64,000 nucleotides of DNA from Adineta vaga (Eukaryota; Rotifera), in NCBI GenBank assembly GCA_021613535.1, contig CP075492.1, positions 16,244,001 through 16,308,000 on the forward strand, given 5' to 3'. Below the pieces are notes generated by a model. The model was not told the origin of the DNA. It ran no database searches and saw only the letters and a list, made by a program, of their open reading frames with translations. Numbering within the stretch: position 1 is the stretch's first letter; every line of letters starts with the position of its first letter. This document shows positions 11,205 through 22,619 of the stretch, piece after piece. The translations under genes were made by a program, and so were the position numbers.

Positions 11205-11764
11205 TTGTGCTCACCTTTATATAACAGATTGTTATATATATCAAGTTGTAAATACTGCATTACGTGAAAACGATGAAAAGAAAGTGTCAACACTTGGACC
11301 TTTTTGTTATCTTTTACTGAATCATATTGGTCAAGATTCAAAGGAAAAATCTTCATTTCGTGATCGTGTTCATCGAGTTCTTCATCCAAATGAAACTCAT
11401 TCAGTTATTGTTTATCGTGGTGATTCCGCTTCGGATGAAGTTATTGAAGAATATAAAAAAGCAATTGAAGATAAAAAAAACGAAATATTTTAAATGGCTT
11501 CCATTTGTTTCAACTTCGCGTAAGGAAGATGTAGCTTTATGTTTTGCAAAAGATGTTTTATATATAATGGAAATTCAATCTTATTCATCAAATGAAGATA
11601 GAATTAGAGATGTCAAATTAATTTCTAAATTTCAAGAAGAAGAAGAAATTTTTTTATCACCTGGTGTTTTATTTCAAGTACAGAATGTTGAATTTAATAA
11701 TAAACATGGAATTTATTATGTTCATATTAAAATAATTTCATCATATATTTCAAAATTAACATGA
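11205..11764 (+). pseudogene. Truncated, frameshifted arginine-type ADP-ribosyltransferase
   Basis: Two overlapping frames (to 11493 and from about 11490) together cover the C-terminal half of an ART fold. The three family landmarks are visible in order: YRG (catalytic Arg region), VSTS, and an acidic EEEEIF block that supplies the E-x-E dyad. The frame changes inside an eight-A run near 11474. The N-terminal part and any start codon are missing: sequence similarity fades at the telomere-like hairpin just upstream. A splice acceptor (TATAACAG at about 11226) could mean an upstream exon was lost. It resembles the ankyrin-ART protein at 29869-31155. Most likely inactive; an A-run assembly error could explain the frameshift but not the missing 5' part. 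Confidence 0.7.
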
Positions 11765-12589
11765 TATGAAATTGAAATATGTCATTGTAAAGAATAATTT
11801 ATTGTTTTAAATAAATAAACACTAAAACTGATTGAAATATTTCTATAGATTAATAATTAATAATATACTTCAGAAAAAAAAGAGAGTTTACTGAAAAACA
11901 CTCTTCATCTACAGATGCAATGGTGACAATAACCAGCCTATCGGTGAATTTATTTAAAAATAATCGGTGTAAAGGGAAAGAAAATAATTTGACAAAAATC
12001 GATCGATCAACGAGTAAGTGCATGTATCCGCTTTTCTTCATATATAGTACAATTTTGTCAATGCATAAATATTCTAATATTCACAACTTCGCATGTACAA
12101 ACGAATCTTGCTATTATATTAAAAAATTCATAGTTTGTATCGTAGAATTACGTATAAACACTTTTAGAAGATGAATTACAGAAAATAATATCAACTTTAA
12201 AATCATCACTCGTATAGCATACAGTTAGAGAAGGATAAGAAAAGAACAGCAATCAGGATGCAGCAAATGTTAAATAAAGAAATTTTAAGTGCGATCGTTA
12301 TCCACATATGCCTATTTCTACAAGAAACTAAAAGTAGATCCTTTTCAGATATTTCAGTGCGTTTTGCATGTTTACTGACTTGTTCCGAGGAATGACACAT
12401 AGTTGAAACCATATAACAGCTAGTCGTTCTCATCAATCTCTCTTTTATTAATACGATTCTTACAAAGAAGCTGAGAAGGAAGAATTATTTCCTGAACTAC
12501 TACGCATAGTATTTATTAGGGTGTGACTCTTGTTGAAGAGATAGATCAGAGCATTTTTTTATCGTATTCAACTTTTAAACGATCTATAG
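11765..12589. other. Intergenic, no gene seen
   Basis: AT-rich spacer between the ART fragment and the 7TM gene. Short ORFs on both strands have no family features. Confidence 0.45.
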
Positions 12590-13534
12590 ATGAACTCTAC
12601 AACCTTATTGATTTCTTTATCAGAAAATTCGAATTCTACAAAGCTAATTAATCAATCATGGTTTATTCCTTTTGATATCATCTCAATTATTTTTCTTATT
12701 CTATCAATATTAATTGGTTTAATATTTTTATCTATAATTCTATCTGATAAAACATGTCATACAGTTTCACTAATGCTTGTAACTAATTCATGTTTTGCAA
12801 CTGTTTTCTTTGTATTTACTTTACTTTGTCAGACGATGATTTCACTTCATAATGATCTTAAACAAATCATATATGAAGATCCATCTTGTAAATTTCGTTC
12901 TTATATTACTTATGTTGGTTGTTCAGAATTATTTTATTCTTATCTATTACAAGCCATTTATCGCTATATCATAATTGTTTATCCAACTTATTTATTTTTA
13001 CAATCAGCAAAGCTTCAATTTATTCTCATTGTTTTAACATGGACATGTGCGTTTCTTTGTCCTTCGCCATATATTTTAACCGGTGAGATTCGATATCATG
13101 TTGATGCTCAAATTTGTCATATGGTTTTTCATCTATCAATCGTATTAGTTTATAATGTATTTAGTATTTATATAATACCTATGGGTGGAATTGTATTTAT
13201 CTATTTTAAATTAGTAGGATATGTAAGAGATATGAGTAAACGTGTTATACAAGAAAATACATTATTTCATGCACAAAGAGAATTACGTATGGTTTTTCGA
13301 ATCGTTACTCTTGTATCAATTCTTTTAATATTTGGTCTTCCTTATGCAATTTTTGAATTCATGGGATTTTTCGTTCAACCACCTAAATATTATTTACGTA
13401 TTGCTTTTCTATCTAGTGATATCTCATTATTTCTATTTATTATTGCCTTATTTCAATTTACAGATCCTGTTAAAAGATCAATTATCAAAAGAATAAATAG
13501 ACGAAAACAAACAGTAGTAGTACCAGTGATATAA
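12590..13534 (+). CDS. Rhodopsin-like 7TM receptor (bdelloid-type)
   Basis: Intronless ORF of 314 residues with a short N terminus carrying N-glycosylation sequons (NST, NQS) and seven hydrophobic segments. The TM3 end reads YRYIIIVYP in place of DRY, and TM7 ends FTDPVKRS, a variant of NPxxY with Asp-Pro kept. A Cys at the top of TM3 (PSCKF) and one in the second extracellular loop (AQICHM) can form the usual disulfide. These divergent class-A-like receptors are strongly expanded in bdelloids. Plasma-membrane chemosensory or peptide receptor is an inference; the ligand is unknown. No defect seen. Confidence 0.8.
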   Translation: MNSTTLLISLSENSNSTKLINQSWFIPFDIISIIFLILSILIGLIFLSIILSDKTCHTVSLMLVTNSCFATVFFVFTLLCQTMISLHNDLKQIIYEDPSCKFRSYITYVGCSELFYSYLLQAIYRYIIIVYPTYLFLQSAKLQFILIVLTWTCAFLCPSPYILTGEIRYHVDAQICHMVFHLSIVLVYNVFSIYIIPMGGIVFIYFKLVGYVRDMSKRVIQENTLFHAQRELRMVFRIVTLVSILLIFGLPYAIFEFMGFFVQPPKYYLRIAFLSSDISLFLFIIALFQFTDPVKRSIIKRINRRKQTVVVPVI

Positions 13535-13998
13535 ATAATAGAATTGTTTAGTGTTGTAATATTCAGTTAGATAACGTTTCACTATGTGAAGAGAATCTAA
13601 TCGAGGGCGTTTTCGAGTACAATTGACGGCAATCCTACAAAATTGAATGTTTGTGTTTGATTACAAATAAATTTCATTAAGAATCGATAATGTACCAAGA
13701 GCAAAACATTTTATTACTCATTTATTACGTAGAAAAATAAGGGCGTTGTTGAAAAATCATTTTTCTTCCAATTAGATCGCCTATACCATATGAGTCACAC
13801 GGAGATTTTTTTCTCCGTTCTTCTCTCTTTGTATACCCCTGTCCTTGGCATAAATGAATAACTATGGAAGCACGAACATGTAAAAATAAGTAATGTACTT
13901 TTATTCTCGACCTTTTTCATGTTCTCGGAGAAAAGAGTTCAACTATATATAAGGAAAAGAAACATGGAGTATAGATCATTACATTGACTTATTCTATC
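13535..13998. other. Intergenic, promoter side of the CYSTM-like gene
   Basis: AT-rich spacer with no ORF of note. Its last part (ACTATATATAAGG at about 13942) offers a TATA-like stretch some 45 bp before the next ATG. Confidence 0.4.
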
Positions 13999-14316
13999 AT
14001 GAATTCAACTGTACAAAAGCAACCATCTACGTCGTACGTTAAACAATTTCAAATCAAATTTAGAAAAATAATTATCTTTTTTTTAGGAATTTATTTTCTA
14101 TTGAACAAGAAAATGACAATTCAATAGCTGAAAAACAAGTTTCATCACGAGATAATTTTCCAAAAGGTTTACGAGGTGGTGGTGCCTGTTTTGATTGGTA
14201 AATTCAACAATTTGGTCTGATTTTATTTCATTTCTTTTCTTTTTAGTTTGGCATGTTTATGTTTTTGTTGTGCATTAGAAGAAATTGCTTGTTTTGAATG
14301 TTGTAGAGATTGTTAA
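13999..14316 (+). CDS. Small Cys-rich membrane-module (CYSTM-like) protein
   Basis: Three exons, 13999-14033, 14087-14197 and 14247-14316, joined by GTACGT/TTTTAG and GTAAAT/TTTTAG, give 71 residues. A polar N-terminal half is followed by GLRGGG and then a short C-terminal segment with nine Cys among hydrophobic residues (LACLCFCCALEE, FECCRDC). This Gly-rich plus C-terminal Cys-rich layout matches CYSTM-type tail-anchored proteins, which are linked to stress responses in other eukaryotes. Too short to show up as a long ORF; found by splicing. An orphan first exon with the same phase sits at 16171. Confidence 0.65.
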
Positions 14317-14897
14317 ATATAAGAGCATCGAATTTATTCTCATCACCGTCTATTTATGTAACACATCTTCTTTCTCATTCAATAAACAATAAAAAAAACG
14401 TGTTGTGGAATTCTTACAATTCACATATTCATTATTTAACTAACTAAATAAGTAAATTCAACAGTTACTTTCATTTCTCATAAATGTGGAGGACAAAAAC
14501 AAAAAAAGAATTATAGATATCGAGAATGATGTTTTTCCATTCTATATGTTAATAACTGGCGAATGAAAAGAAAATTACGCATATATATATATGAAAAAAA
14601 CACGAGAAACTATAAAGAGAAACTATAAGTCCAGACGAGAAGATGTTTTTTTTCTTCTCCGTTCTTTATCATATCTATATTTCATTGGTCTTCGATTCCT
14701 CTTTTCTCTGATAAATATGAATTTCATCATATTCTATTTCGAAAGTACAGTTGAATTAAAACAAATTCTTTTATTCAAATGTTAAGCAGGATATAATAGA
14801 AAAAGTTTATTTATTTTAGATTATCAAATTAACCAAGCTTAATTCTTATTTTCTTTTTGATCCATATATTCATTGTCTTTTAAATTCTGATCATTTA
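14317..14897. other. Intergenic, ancient duplicate of 15900-16170
   Basis: Spacer before the IFI6-like gene. The stretch near 14510-14580 (AATTATAGATATCGAGAATGATG) reads almost the same as 15925-15950, so this leader region was duplicated. No gene seen. Confidence 0.5.
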
Positions 14898-15440
14898 ATG
14901 GGATTCTTTAATCAATTTAATGATGCAAGGAAAAATATTGGAAAGAAGTGGGACGAAAGTTCTACACTTACAAAAGCATGCATCATTGGAGTACCAGCCG
15001 CTTTTGTAGCACCATTAGCAATAATACCTGCTTTAAGTGCGGTTGGATTTACATCAGCTGGTGTGGCAGCCGGTAGTATTGCAGCATCGCTACAAACAGC
15101 AACAACAGCATCAGGAAGTATATTTGCTCTTTGTCAATCTGCTGGAGCGGTTGGGGCTGTTGCTGCATCAACATCGGTCGGTGTAGGTCTTGGAGCCGGT
15201 GCTGCTGCAGGTGGCGTAACAGCGGCAGTTTACAGAAAAAAGAATCCTAAAAAGAAGACGGACCTAGGAACACAAACTGGAGCTGTTGATGAAGAATTTA
15301 TTGAAGATAATAATACTAATGCAGCTACATCAACAGATGTTGATATAGAACATGTAGATGATGTAACAACAGTAATTAACAACGAAAATGATTCTAACAA
15401 CAGCCACGACAAGGAAACACAAACTGGACATGATAATTAA
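14898..15440 (+). CDS. IFI6/IFI27 (ISG12)-like membrane protein
   Basis: 180 residues. Residues about 28-112 are almost wholly small and hydrophobic (Ala, Gly, Ser, Val) and contain the family hallmark VGFTSAGVAAGSIAASLQ, followed by a second Gly/Ala-rich helix-like segment GVGLGAGAAAGGV. This is the Ifi-6-16 domain of the ISG12 group, whose animal members are small mitochondrial or ER membrane proteins affecting apoptosis. A Lys-rich turn and an acidic, Asn/Thr-rich tail follow (two copies of ETQTG/GTQTG), which is longer than usual. Single exon, start at the first ATG. Family call is firm; a role in stress or immunity is inference. Confidence 0.8.
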   Translation: MGFFNQFNDARKNIGKKWDESSTLTKACIIGVPAAFVAPLAIIPALSAVGFTSAGVAAGSIAASLQTATTASGSIFALCQSAGAVGAVAASTSVGVGLGAGAAAGGVTAAVYRKKNPKKKTDLGTQTGAVDEEFIEDNNTNAATSTDVDIEHVDDVTTVINNENDSNNSHDKETQTGHDN

Positions 15441-16170
15441 TAAGTTATCGAAGATTATATGGACGAAGCATCTGATTCCTGATAACAAGTAGTTGGTTTA
15501 GATTTTTTCTTTTCTGACACATGAAGATAAAACTTCTGGAACTTCATTTATCTTTTCTTGCGATTCTTCGCAGTTTCTTCTCATTTATTTAGCTTTAGAC
15601 GTGTTTTTTTGTTCTTAGTAGAATATCTAACAAGTATTTTCTATTATGAAAAAGAACCTATACTTCATTTTAAATAAAACTTTCAAGATAGTTAGAATTA
15701 TAGAAGAGTAAATAAAATGAATTGAGTTTAATCTTGATTTGATTGGATGGATATTACATTCAATGAATAACAAAAGAAAAAACGTGCACAATTCTTGTTT
15801 GAGATCTTATTGAATATATATTTATGATTATAAATGTTCCATTATGTGCTGCTTTTTAGTATCTTTCAGTAACTCTATGAGTAAAAGTATTTTCTATAAA
15901 AATGAAGAATAACCAGATAGAAGAAATTATAGATGTTGAGAATGATGTCCGCACCTTTTAAATTATATCTTATCAACTATCGAATGAAAAAAAGCTATGT
16001 ATATAACTTAGTAAAATACAAAGGATCAAGAGTAAAGGAAAAACGTATATATAAAATAAAACGTTACTTTCATCATTTTAGATCACCGAATTTTTGAAGA
16101 TATATTTCAAATCATTAGTTTTGATTTTCTGTTTGATCTATATTCTTTGTCTTATTCTATTCACTATAAA
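15441..16170. other. Intergenic, duplicated leader region
   Basis: No gene. The part from about 15905 onward repeats the organisation of the leader before 14898, including the GAGAATGATGT block and the TTCTTTGTCTTATTCTATTC run that precedes an ATG at 16171. Confidence 0.5.
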
Positions 16171-16217
16171 ATGGCATCATTTTCAACAATCGGAAACAAT
16201 ACACCTGAAGTCTTCGA
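16171..16217 (+). pseudogene. Orphan first exon (CYSTM-gene-like leader)
   Basis: ATG at 16171 opens MASFSTIGNNTPEVFE and runs into a GTAAGT donor after 47 nt, phase 2, the same phase as exon 1 of the gene at 13999. The upstream leaders are also alike. No matching second exon with the Cys-rich segment is found before the minus-strand gene at 16378, so this looks like the surviving start of a truncated tandem copy. Confidence 0.4.
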
Positions 16218-16377
16218 GTAAGTTAGTAATGCATTCTTTTCTTTCATAGTAGAATCATAATCTAAACTTCATTTTGACTAAATCTTTGATAGATACTTGA
16301 CTTTAACAATCCACTATTAAAGAATAATTCATTTATTGAGAAAGAAAATAATTTGTAAAATCATATCGATTGTTTAT

Positions 16378-16965
16378 TTATTTTTTATTCTGCAATTGTG
16401 GTGATGATGGTTGATCAATATTTCCATTCGATCGTGCATTAATAAATGGTGGACGCATTGATCCACCAAAATTATTATTTGAAGGCATCCAAACATTACC
16501 TGTTCTACCTGGATAATAACCATTAGAAGGAACTCCATAAGGAATTCCTGATCCTGGATTCATCATACCTTGATCATTATAAGGATACGGTTGATTATTA
16601 TAAACATATGCTAAAACGAAAACGAAAGAAGTTGAAATCTTGATAGAAATGAAAGACAAACGGTTATAATTATTATTGAATTGATTTGTTGGATAATAAT
16701 TTGGTAAATATGAATTCCAAGGTTGATTAATTGAATTAAAAGCAATTCCATTTTCTGGATATGCAATATAACTATGCATATTATAATATCCACTTGCTGC
16801 AAATGTATTTCCACCTGGTGCAAGAACATCAGGCCAAATTCCACGACGTTTACGTAGAGATCGACTTGATATTTCTATTGAAATTATTTTTATTTTTATA
16901 AAAAATTCTTTACATAAATATTTACCAGTAATGATGAAAATAAATAAAAATAAAAAGATTTTCAT
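16378..16965 (-). CDS. Secreted Tyr/Asn/Pro/Gly-rich protein
   Basis: Three minus-strand exons, 16926-16965, 16662-16874 and 16378-16610, with 51- and 51-bp introns, give 161 residues. MKIFLFLFIFIIT is a signal peptide; in-frame ATGs further upstream (16992, 16974) only add a few residues. The mature protein starts near a dibasic RKRRG site, which suggests proprotein cleavage. It is low-complexity, rich in Tyr, Asn, Pro and Gly (NNYN, NNQPYPYN, GYYPG), without Cys. I do not recognise a family. Such composition fits a secreted structural or adhesive polypeptide, or a peptide precursor, but that is inference. Confidence 0.65.
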   Translation of the reverse strand: MKIFLFLFIFIITGKYLCKEFFIKIKIISIEISSRSLRKRRGIWPDVLAPGGNTFAASGYYNMHSYIAYPENGIAFNSINQPWNSYLPNYYPTNQFNNNYNRLSFISIKISTSFVFVLAYVYNNQPYPYNDQGMMNPGSGIPYGVPSNGYYPGRTGNVWMPSNNNFGGSMRPPFINARSNGNIDQPSSPQLQNKK

Positions 16966-16992
16966 GTTAAACATTCTTAATCGATTCACCAA

Positions 16993-17334
16993 TTCACTCT
17001 TTCGTTCTATTTCAATATGTACAAATTAATCGTTATTAGATTGTGTTCTTTCTTTCTTTCTTTCCTTCTATGTATATTATTATGGTAGTGAAGAAAAGAA
17101 TAAAATCGTCCTTGTTCCATTCGTTTTTGAGTTCTTCCTAATGCATATATAAATATGACCTCGTACACTTTTTTTTCTCTATAATCATTAAAATAAATGT
17201 GACTTGCATACATGAAATTACCATAAACAAGGTTATTCATCCTATGGAATTATATGAAGCATAATAAAAGATAGATCGGGAATTTCAAAGAATTCTTGCA
17301 ACTATTTTCTTTTGTTTCGATATGTTTCATTATC
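16993..17334. other. Intergenic, no gene seen
   Basis: AT-rich spacer upstream of the secreted protein gene. Includes a TTTCTTTCTTTC microsatellite near 17050. Confidence 0.4.
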
Positions 17335-17545
17335 ATATTCAGTCGATAATTTAAATAAATTAGTTGCCATCAGATATTTCTTATAAAATTGAAATATCAT
17401 GAGTATACGTTTATCTTTGTCTAATGAAGTCGAACAGAATGTTTGGAGTTTGATGAGAGAATTGCGTTTCAATACTCATCGATGAGTACATAAATCTTCT
17501 TTTGACATTTTTAAACCACAATACGATATTTCTCGGAAGGAACGC
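17335..17545 (-). pseudogene. Decayed ADP-ribosyltransferase remnant
   Basis: Read on the minus strand this matches the middle of the ankyrin-ART protein encoded at 29869-31155: SYCGLKMSKEDL against SYRGLTMSNEDF, then LQTFCSTSLDKDK against LKTFSSTSLRQEK, then a hydrophobic FQFYKKYLMATNLFKLS block. The catalytic Arg codon has become Cys and an in-frame TGA interrupts the helix between the motifs, so it is dead. Similarity starts within a few bases of the telomere-like hairpin at 17549. Confidence 0.75.
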
Positions 17546-17548
17546 GCT

Positions 17549-17606
17549 GAGTGTGTGGTTGTGAGTGGGATTGATCAGTAAATATACCACACCTACCCTC
17601 AAGATT
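17549..17606. repeat. Telomere-like hairpin element
   Basis: Left arm GAGTGTGTGGTTGTGAGTGGG, right arm CCACACCTACCCTCAAGAT. Abuts the 5' break of the ART remnant. Confidence 0.7.
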
Positions 17607-18143
17607 TAATGATGAACTCTATATTCATTTTAATATTAATTTATTTTGTTTTATGTTCTCTTAATTCTCTTTCAAGAGTATATAAAATTTTATGAAAAGT
17701 GAACTATGAATTAGTTAGTTTTACTTTCTAAAATAATATGTCAATGGCGTTTATGAAATACTCTGACAATTTTCTATATACGACATTGAAAAGCGATGCA
17801 TTAAGTCATAGTATCATTTTCTATATTCATTTTTTTCTTAGATTAAACACTATTCTTATCATTTTCAACGATGAGAATAAAACTAGCAGTGACCGTGTGA
17901 AATTAACAATAGATCTGGAAGATTTGCTTTTATAAAACTATGATCTTAATGTTAATATTCTCTCTTTCCGTTTTTGTTTTAGTTAACATTAAATTGAAAA
18001 GATCACTACACATGTTAATTTCTGATTATACTCGAGGATGGCTTTTGATCATTCCGCTCATTCCATCATTGATTGTTACTATCTTTAATCTTTATCATCT
18101 ATTACGAGATCGTGCACTTCGAACAACACTCAATAATCATGTC

Positions 18144-18155
18144 ATTGTTCTTCTC
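18144..18155. repeat. Target-site duplication, left copy
   Basis: ATTGTTCTTCTC, identical to 23210-23221. Direct 12-bp repeat bounding the retrotransposon. Confidence 0.9.
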
Positions 18156-18373
18156 ATTCGTCTAGTTGACTTGGTCGCGATCAGTCGCATTCGTCCAAGT
18201 GAAATAAACATATATATCTTATCTCTCGTCTTTCTACTTTTTCTTTCGACCAGCTAAAAAGTCCTAGGACTTAAAAAAACTGGTTTTTCATCGAGATCCT
18301 CTGTACTTCATCAACCCAAACAAGAAAACAAAAACAATCTACATCAAATTATCAACAACTGGTGCTGATTTTA

Positions 18374-19814
18374 ATGCCTTCCAAGAGAGGAAGGGGTGGC
18401 GGTGGTCAACAGAGACGCTACCACAGCGTGGACAACCAACAAAGAGCAACCACCACACAACGAAAACAAGGGCCACAAAGCTCACAACGAACAACACAAG
18501 ATGGCAAAACAGGACCATATGCTTTAAAATCAAGCCAACCAACATTTAGTATCGCCCCTCTTATTCTAGAGGGTGTTAACTTAAACAAATTGCAGCTAAA
18601 TGATATATTGAAGCAACATCTTGCTGAAGTCAATATCCATGACATCCAACTTGGACGAAATGGAATATTCACATTATATGCAAGAGATGTTAAATCGTTC
18701 AACAACATATTAAACGACTTTTCATCAATATTATCGTCAAACGGTCAACCATCAGCCACGGTATACGTTCCAAGATCTATACAAAGAATCAAGGACACAG
18801 AAAAGATCGCCTTCGTAAAAAGAGTCGATCTAGAACTACCAAACGATCGAATAACTGAAGCACTAAAGAACGTTGGTCTTGAAGTAACAGAAGTTATTCG
18901 ATTAACAAGCAAAGATGGTAAGACTCCAACACGAACAGTCAAGATATCATTTAGCGATGCAACAAATCGAAATATCTTTGTGCAAACTGGTTTACAAGTG
19001 GATTGCATGCACTTCACCGCTGAACCAGCGACACAAAATTCCAAACCGGTGCAATGTTACATTTGCTTAAAATACAACCATGTAGCCAAATACTGCAAAA
19101 CCAAGCAACAAGTATGTAGTCGATGTGGTGAAAATCATAGCAACGACAAATGTACTGTTACAGATGACGCAGTCAAGTGCTACAACTGTAAAGGTAATCA
19201 TATTGCTACTTCCAAAGAATGTTCACATTATAGAGAACAAGAAAAGAAGATGCAAAACATGGTTAACCAATATGCAACAACAAGCAAACAAGTAACACAA
19301 GCACCATCAATCTACAGCACACATGACTTCCCACCTCTATCACAATTCAACCAAACACAAAAAACAACTATTAACGGACAATTTATTCGACGATATCATT
19401 AATGCTCTTACCAGCAAAATGGAAACCATCATCGAAAAAACTACCAATCGACTATTCAAAGCACTACATCAGAAGATCAAGAAGATCGAAAAATCATTCG
19501 GACTCCTCGATCGTAATAATGAAGAAAAATATATATTAACTGATTCAGACTCTGATTCCAACGAACAAAGTCAAGCAGTTAAGATCATCAAACCAAAACC
19601 AAAAAAACAACAGAGTGAAGCTGACAAATCGTCTACAACAGAGAATGTCACTTCAAATAAACCTACTATGCCATCAACTCCTACTACGTCAAAAGACGCA
19701 CAAAATACAAAAGAAGGATCCAATACAAACAAGAGAGCCCTTTCTTCCAACAACTCTCCTGATGCATCTATAAACGACAAGAAAACACTTAAAACAAGCA
19801 GCAACGATGCTTAG
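18374..19814 (+). pseudogene. Retrotransposon ORF1 (Gag-like), frameshifted
   Basis: ATG at 18374 opens a basic Gly/Arg/Gln-rich N terminus. A middle domain precedes three Cys-rich knuckles at about 19054-19234: CYICLKYNHVAKYC, CSRCGENHSNDKC and CYNCKGNHIATSKEC, typical of Jockey-type nucleic-acid-binding ORF1 proteins. The first frame ends at 19402, but coding continues in another frame from about 19365 (LFDDIINALTSKME, a coiled-coil-like segment and an acidic Ser/Thr tail) to 19814. One base gained or lost near 19370-19395 explains this; a programmed frameshift is possible but not indicated. Its stop overlaps the ORF2 start in ATGCTTAG. Confidence 0.8.
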
Positions 19815-22497
19815 TTTATGCCATATCAACATTAACTCAATTACCAAACACAAAGATGAACTCCTAGCCAGATTCTCCAAATACGATATTATCTCTGTTA
19901 ATGAAACTAATCTAAAGAGCGAAAGACCATTCACTCTTTTTGGTTATAACATCTTCAGAAATGATCGAATAGGACAAGCTGGTGGTGGAGTATTATTAGC
20001 AGTGAAACAACATATCAAGTGTCAAGAAGTACTAAACAAAATAACCTGCAAGAATGAAGCGATAGCAGTAGAGATTCGAACTAAATCATTCAAATCAATA
20101 CTAATATCCTCCATTTACGTACCACCAAAAGCAAAGATCGATATCAACTTATTCTACGAACTTTATAACATTAACAACAACTGCATTATCATGGGTGATC
20201 TTAAAGCAACATTATACAATATGGGATCACAACAAGCTAATGCTAGAGGAAGATAGCTGCAAGAATTATTTAAAGATGGTCTTATTGATTGTGTCGACGA
20301 TGATAGTCCAACTTTCGAAAAAAATGATTATGAAGTTAAACTAGATTGGATTCTAGCAAGTCAACCACTTCTTTCATTCATATCAAACGTTGAGACTCAT
20401 CCAACAATCGGTGCATTAAATGGCCATAAACCATTAACATTTGATATTCCTTGCGGAGCTGAACCCAAACCGGCTTCGTCAAGAATTTCATTTAATTTCA
20501 AAGCAGCAAAATGGTCAAAATTTAGATGCAAGTTAGATCAACAACTGATGCTGTGGAAAAATGATCATCATTTAGATTCAGCAGCAGACATAGAAGAATA
20601 TACTTCATTCATTACCACTAGTATACTAGAAGCAACAAAAGAAGCCGTTCCGCAAAAAAAGCAGATGATCCGAACGTATACACCAAGTGAAGTATCGATA
20701 AGCCTGATAAAACAAAAACATCAAGCATATCGAAAATGGAGGAAGACTGGAAACAACTTAGATAAACATCTATATTACAATTCCAAAGTCTTGCTTACAA
20801 ATTCACTTAGAAACGACAGAAGAAATAACTTCAACAAGTTAATGTCATCTTTATGCCATAAGAAAATGTATTCGGACAAAGTTTGGTTGACGGTGCGCAA
20901 GTTCCACAACAAAAGGATCAAGCAAACCTACGCCAACATCATGAAATACAACAATACAACTGCAACATCAGACAAGGAGAAAGCAGACTTATTTGCAGAT
21001 TACTTCGGAAATGAAGTCTACTCTCACACTGCTGATACGTTGCCACTTCATGATCAAGTAACACGCCAAGCAAACAAAGTCAAAAGTAAAACTATAACCT
21101 CTTCAAACACATCAAAGTGGAAGCAAATCAAAGAAAAAGAAGTCAAAAATCATATAAGACAACTTAGAAATAGCTCCACTGGTCCAGACAACATTCATAA
21201 CCGATGTTTGAAGAATCATTCAAAATTACTGGTACAGCATCTAACAAATCTGTTTAATGCAATTTTGAAACAAGGTTATATTCCAGCAATGTGGAAAAAG
21301 GCTAATATTATTCTTCTATTAAAGCCAAAGAAAGACAAACAACAACCGTCTAGCTATCGACCGATTAGTCTCCTTAGTTGCTTAGGCAAACTATTGGAGA
21401 AAATAATCAAACAACGTTTAATGCTCGAACTTGAACGACGAAACATCTTACCACAACATCAAGCCGGATTTAGACCAGGTAAAAGCACTATATACAACAT
21501 CGTGCGATTAGAAAGATACGCTGCAGGACAACTTAGACGACCACGTCGACGACGTCACTCAGCTGTCATTCTTTTCGACATCAAAGCCGCATTTGATTCG
21601 GTATGGCACGATGGTTTGATATACAAGCTTAATGATCTACGTCTTCCCTGTTTCATCATCAACTATCTGATCTCATTCTTAAGCAATAGAACGGCTGCAA
21701 TTGAAATCGAAAATATATTATCACGTCCGTTTAATCTGAAGAGCGGTACACCACAAGGATCTCCGTTATCACCATTACTTTATATTATGTATACGGCAGA
21801 TTCGATGAATGGAATACCAACTCATACAGAACATGGGTTGTTCGCCGACGACACTGCATTATGGACATCTGGCAACACCTTAACAAATCTTAACACCAGA
21901 TTACAACAATCCATAGATGCATTCGAAAGTTGGTGCAAGTCATGGAAATTAAAACTTCAACCAACTAAGACAGAGCTGATACACTTCAGCATACATCCAA
22001 GAAAACACTACAAGAATCCAGTGAAAGTTAAAGTTGAAGACACCATCATCAAACCACTGGACTCCACACGTTACTTGGGTGTAATTATAGATAAAAGATT
22101 AAAATGGCGAGCACATCTCGAACATATTGAAAGCAAGATTGCTCCTCGGATCGGTCTACTTCGATATCTTTCGAGAACAGCATATGAACCCAACAACAAG
22201 ACGATGATAAATATTTTCAAATCAATTGTACGCACAGTTATCATTTATGGACATCCTATTCTCCTTACTGCTGATCAAAAAGTATGGGACCGTTTACAAA
22301 TCATGCAGAATAAAGCAATTAGAGCTGCACTCGGACTACCCATATATACATCTGTCAAATATATCCACAAGATCAGCAACATTCCAAAAATCAAAGATTA
22401 TGCAATAGGACTACTTAAACATACACTTCAAAAGGCAACAACAAACAACGACATTACACTGAAGAATCATCTACAATGCATCTTAGACAAAATTTAA
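19807..22497 (+). pseudogene. Retrotransposon ORF2 (endonuclease-reverse transcriptase), one stop
   Basis: One frame of 897 codons broken only by a TAG at 20254-20256. The N-terminal part is an APE-type endonuclease (NINSITKHK, ISVNETNLK); the usual GDxNA motif reads GDLKA, losing the Asn. The reverse transcriptase shows QAGFRPGKST, FDIKAAFDSVWHDGL, GTPQGSPLSPLLY and the catalytic FADDTALW (about 21841-21864), then a thumb with RYLGVIIDKRLKW. The C terminus lacks an RNase H or zinc-finger signature that I can see. The stop and endonuclease substitution make this copy inactive, but the RT core is intact by eye. Confidence 0.85.
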
Positions 22498-22619
22498 AAA
22501 AGAAATCACCAACCATTACATATAATAGTAACATCGAGAGAATAGACTATTCTTGTGTCAGTCGAATCGATGTAAAAAACGATATATCGCAATCAAATAT
22601 ACTATTCAGCTACTTCGTT

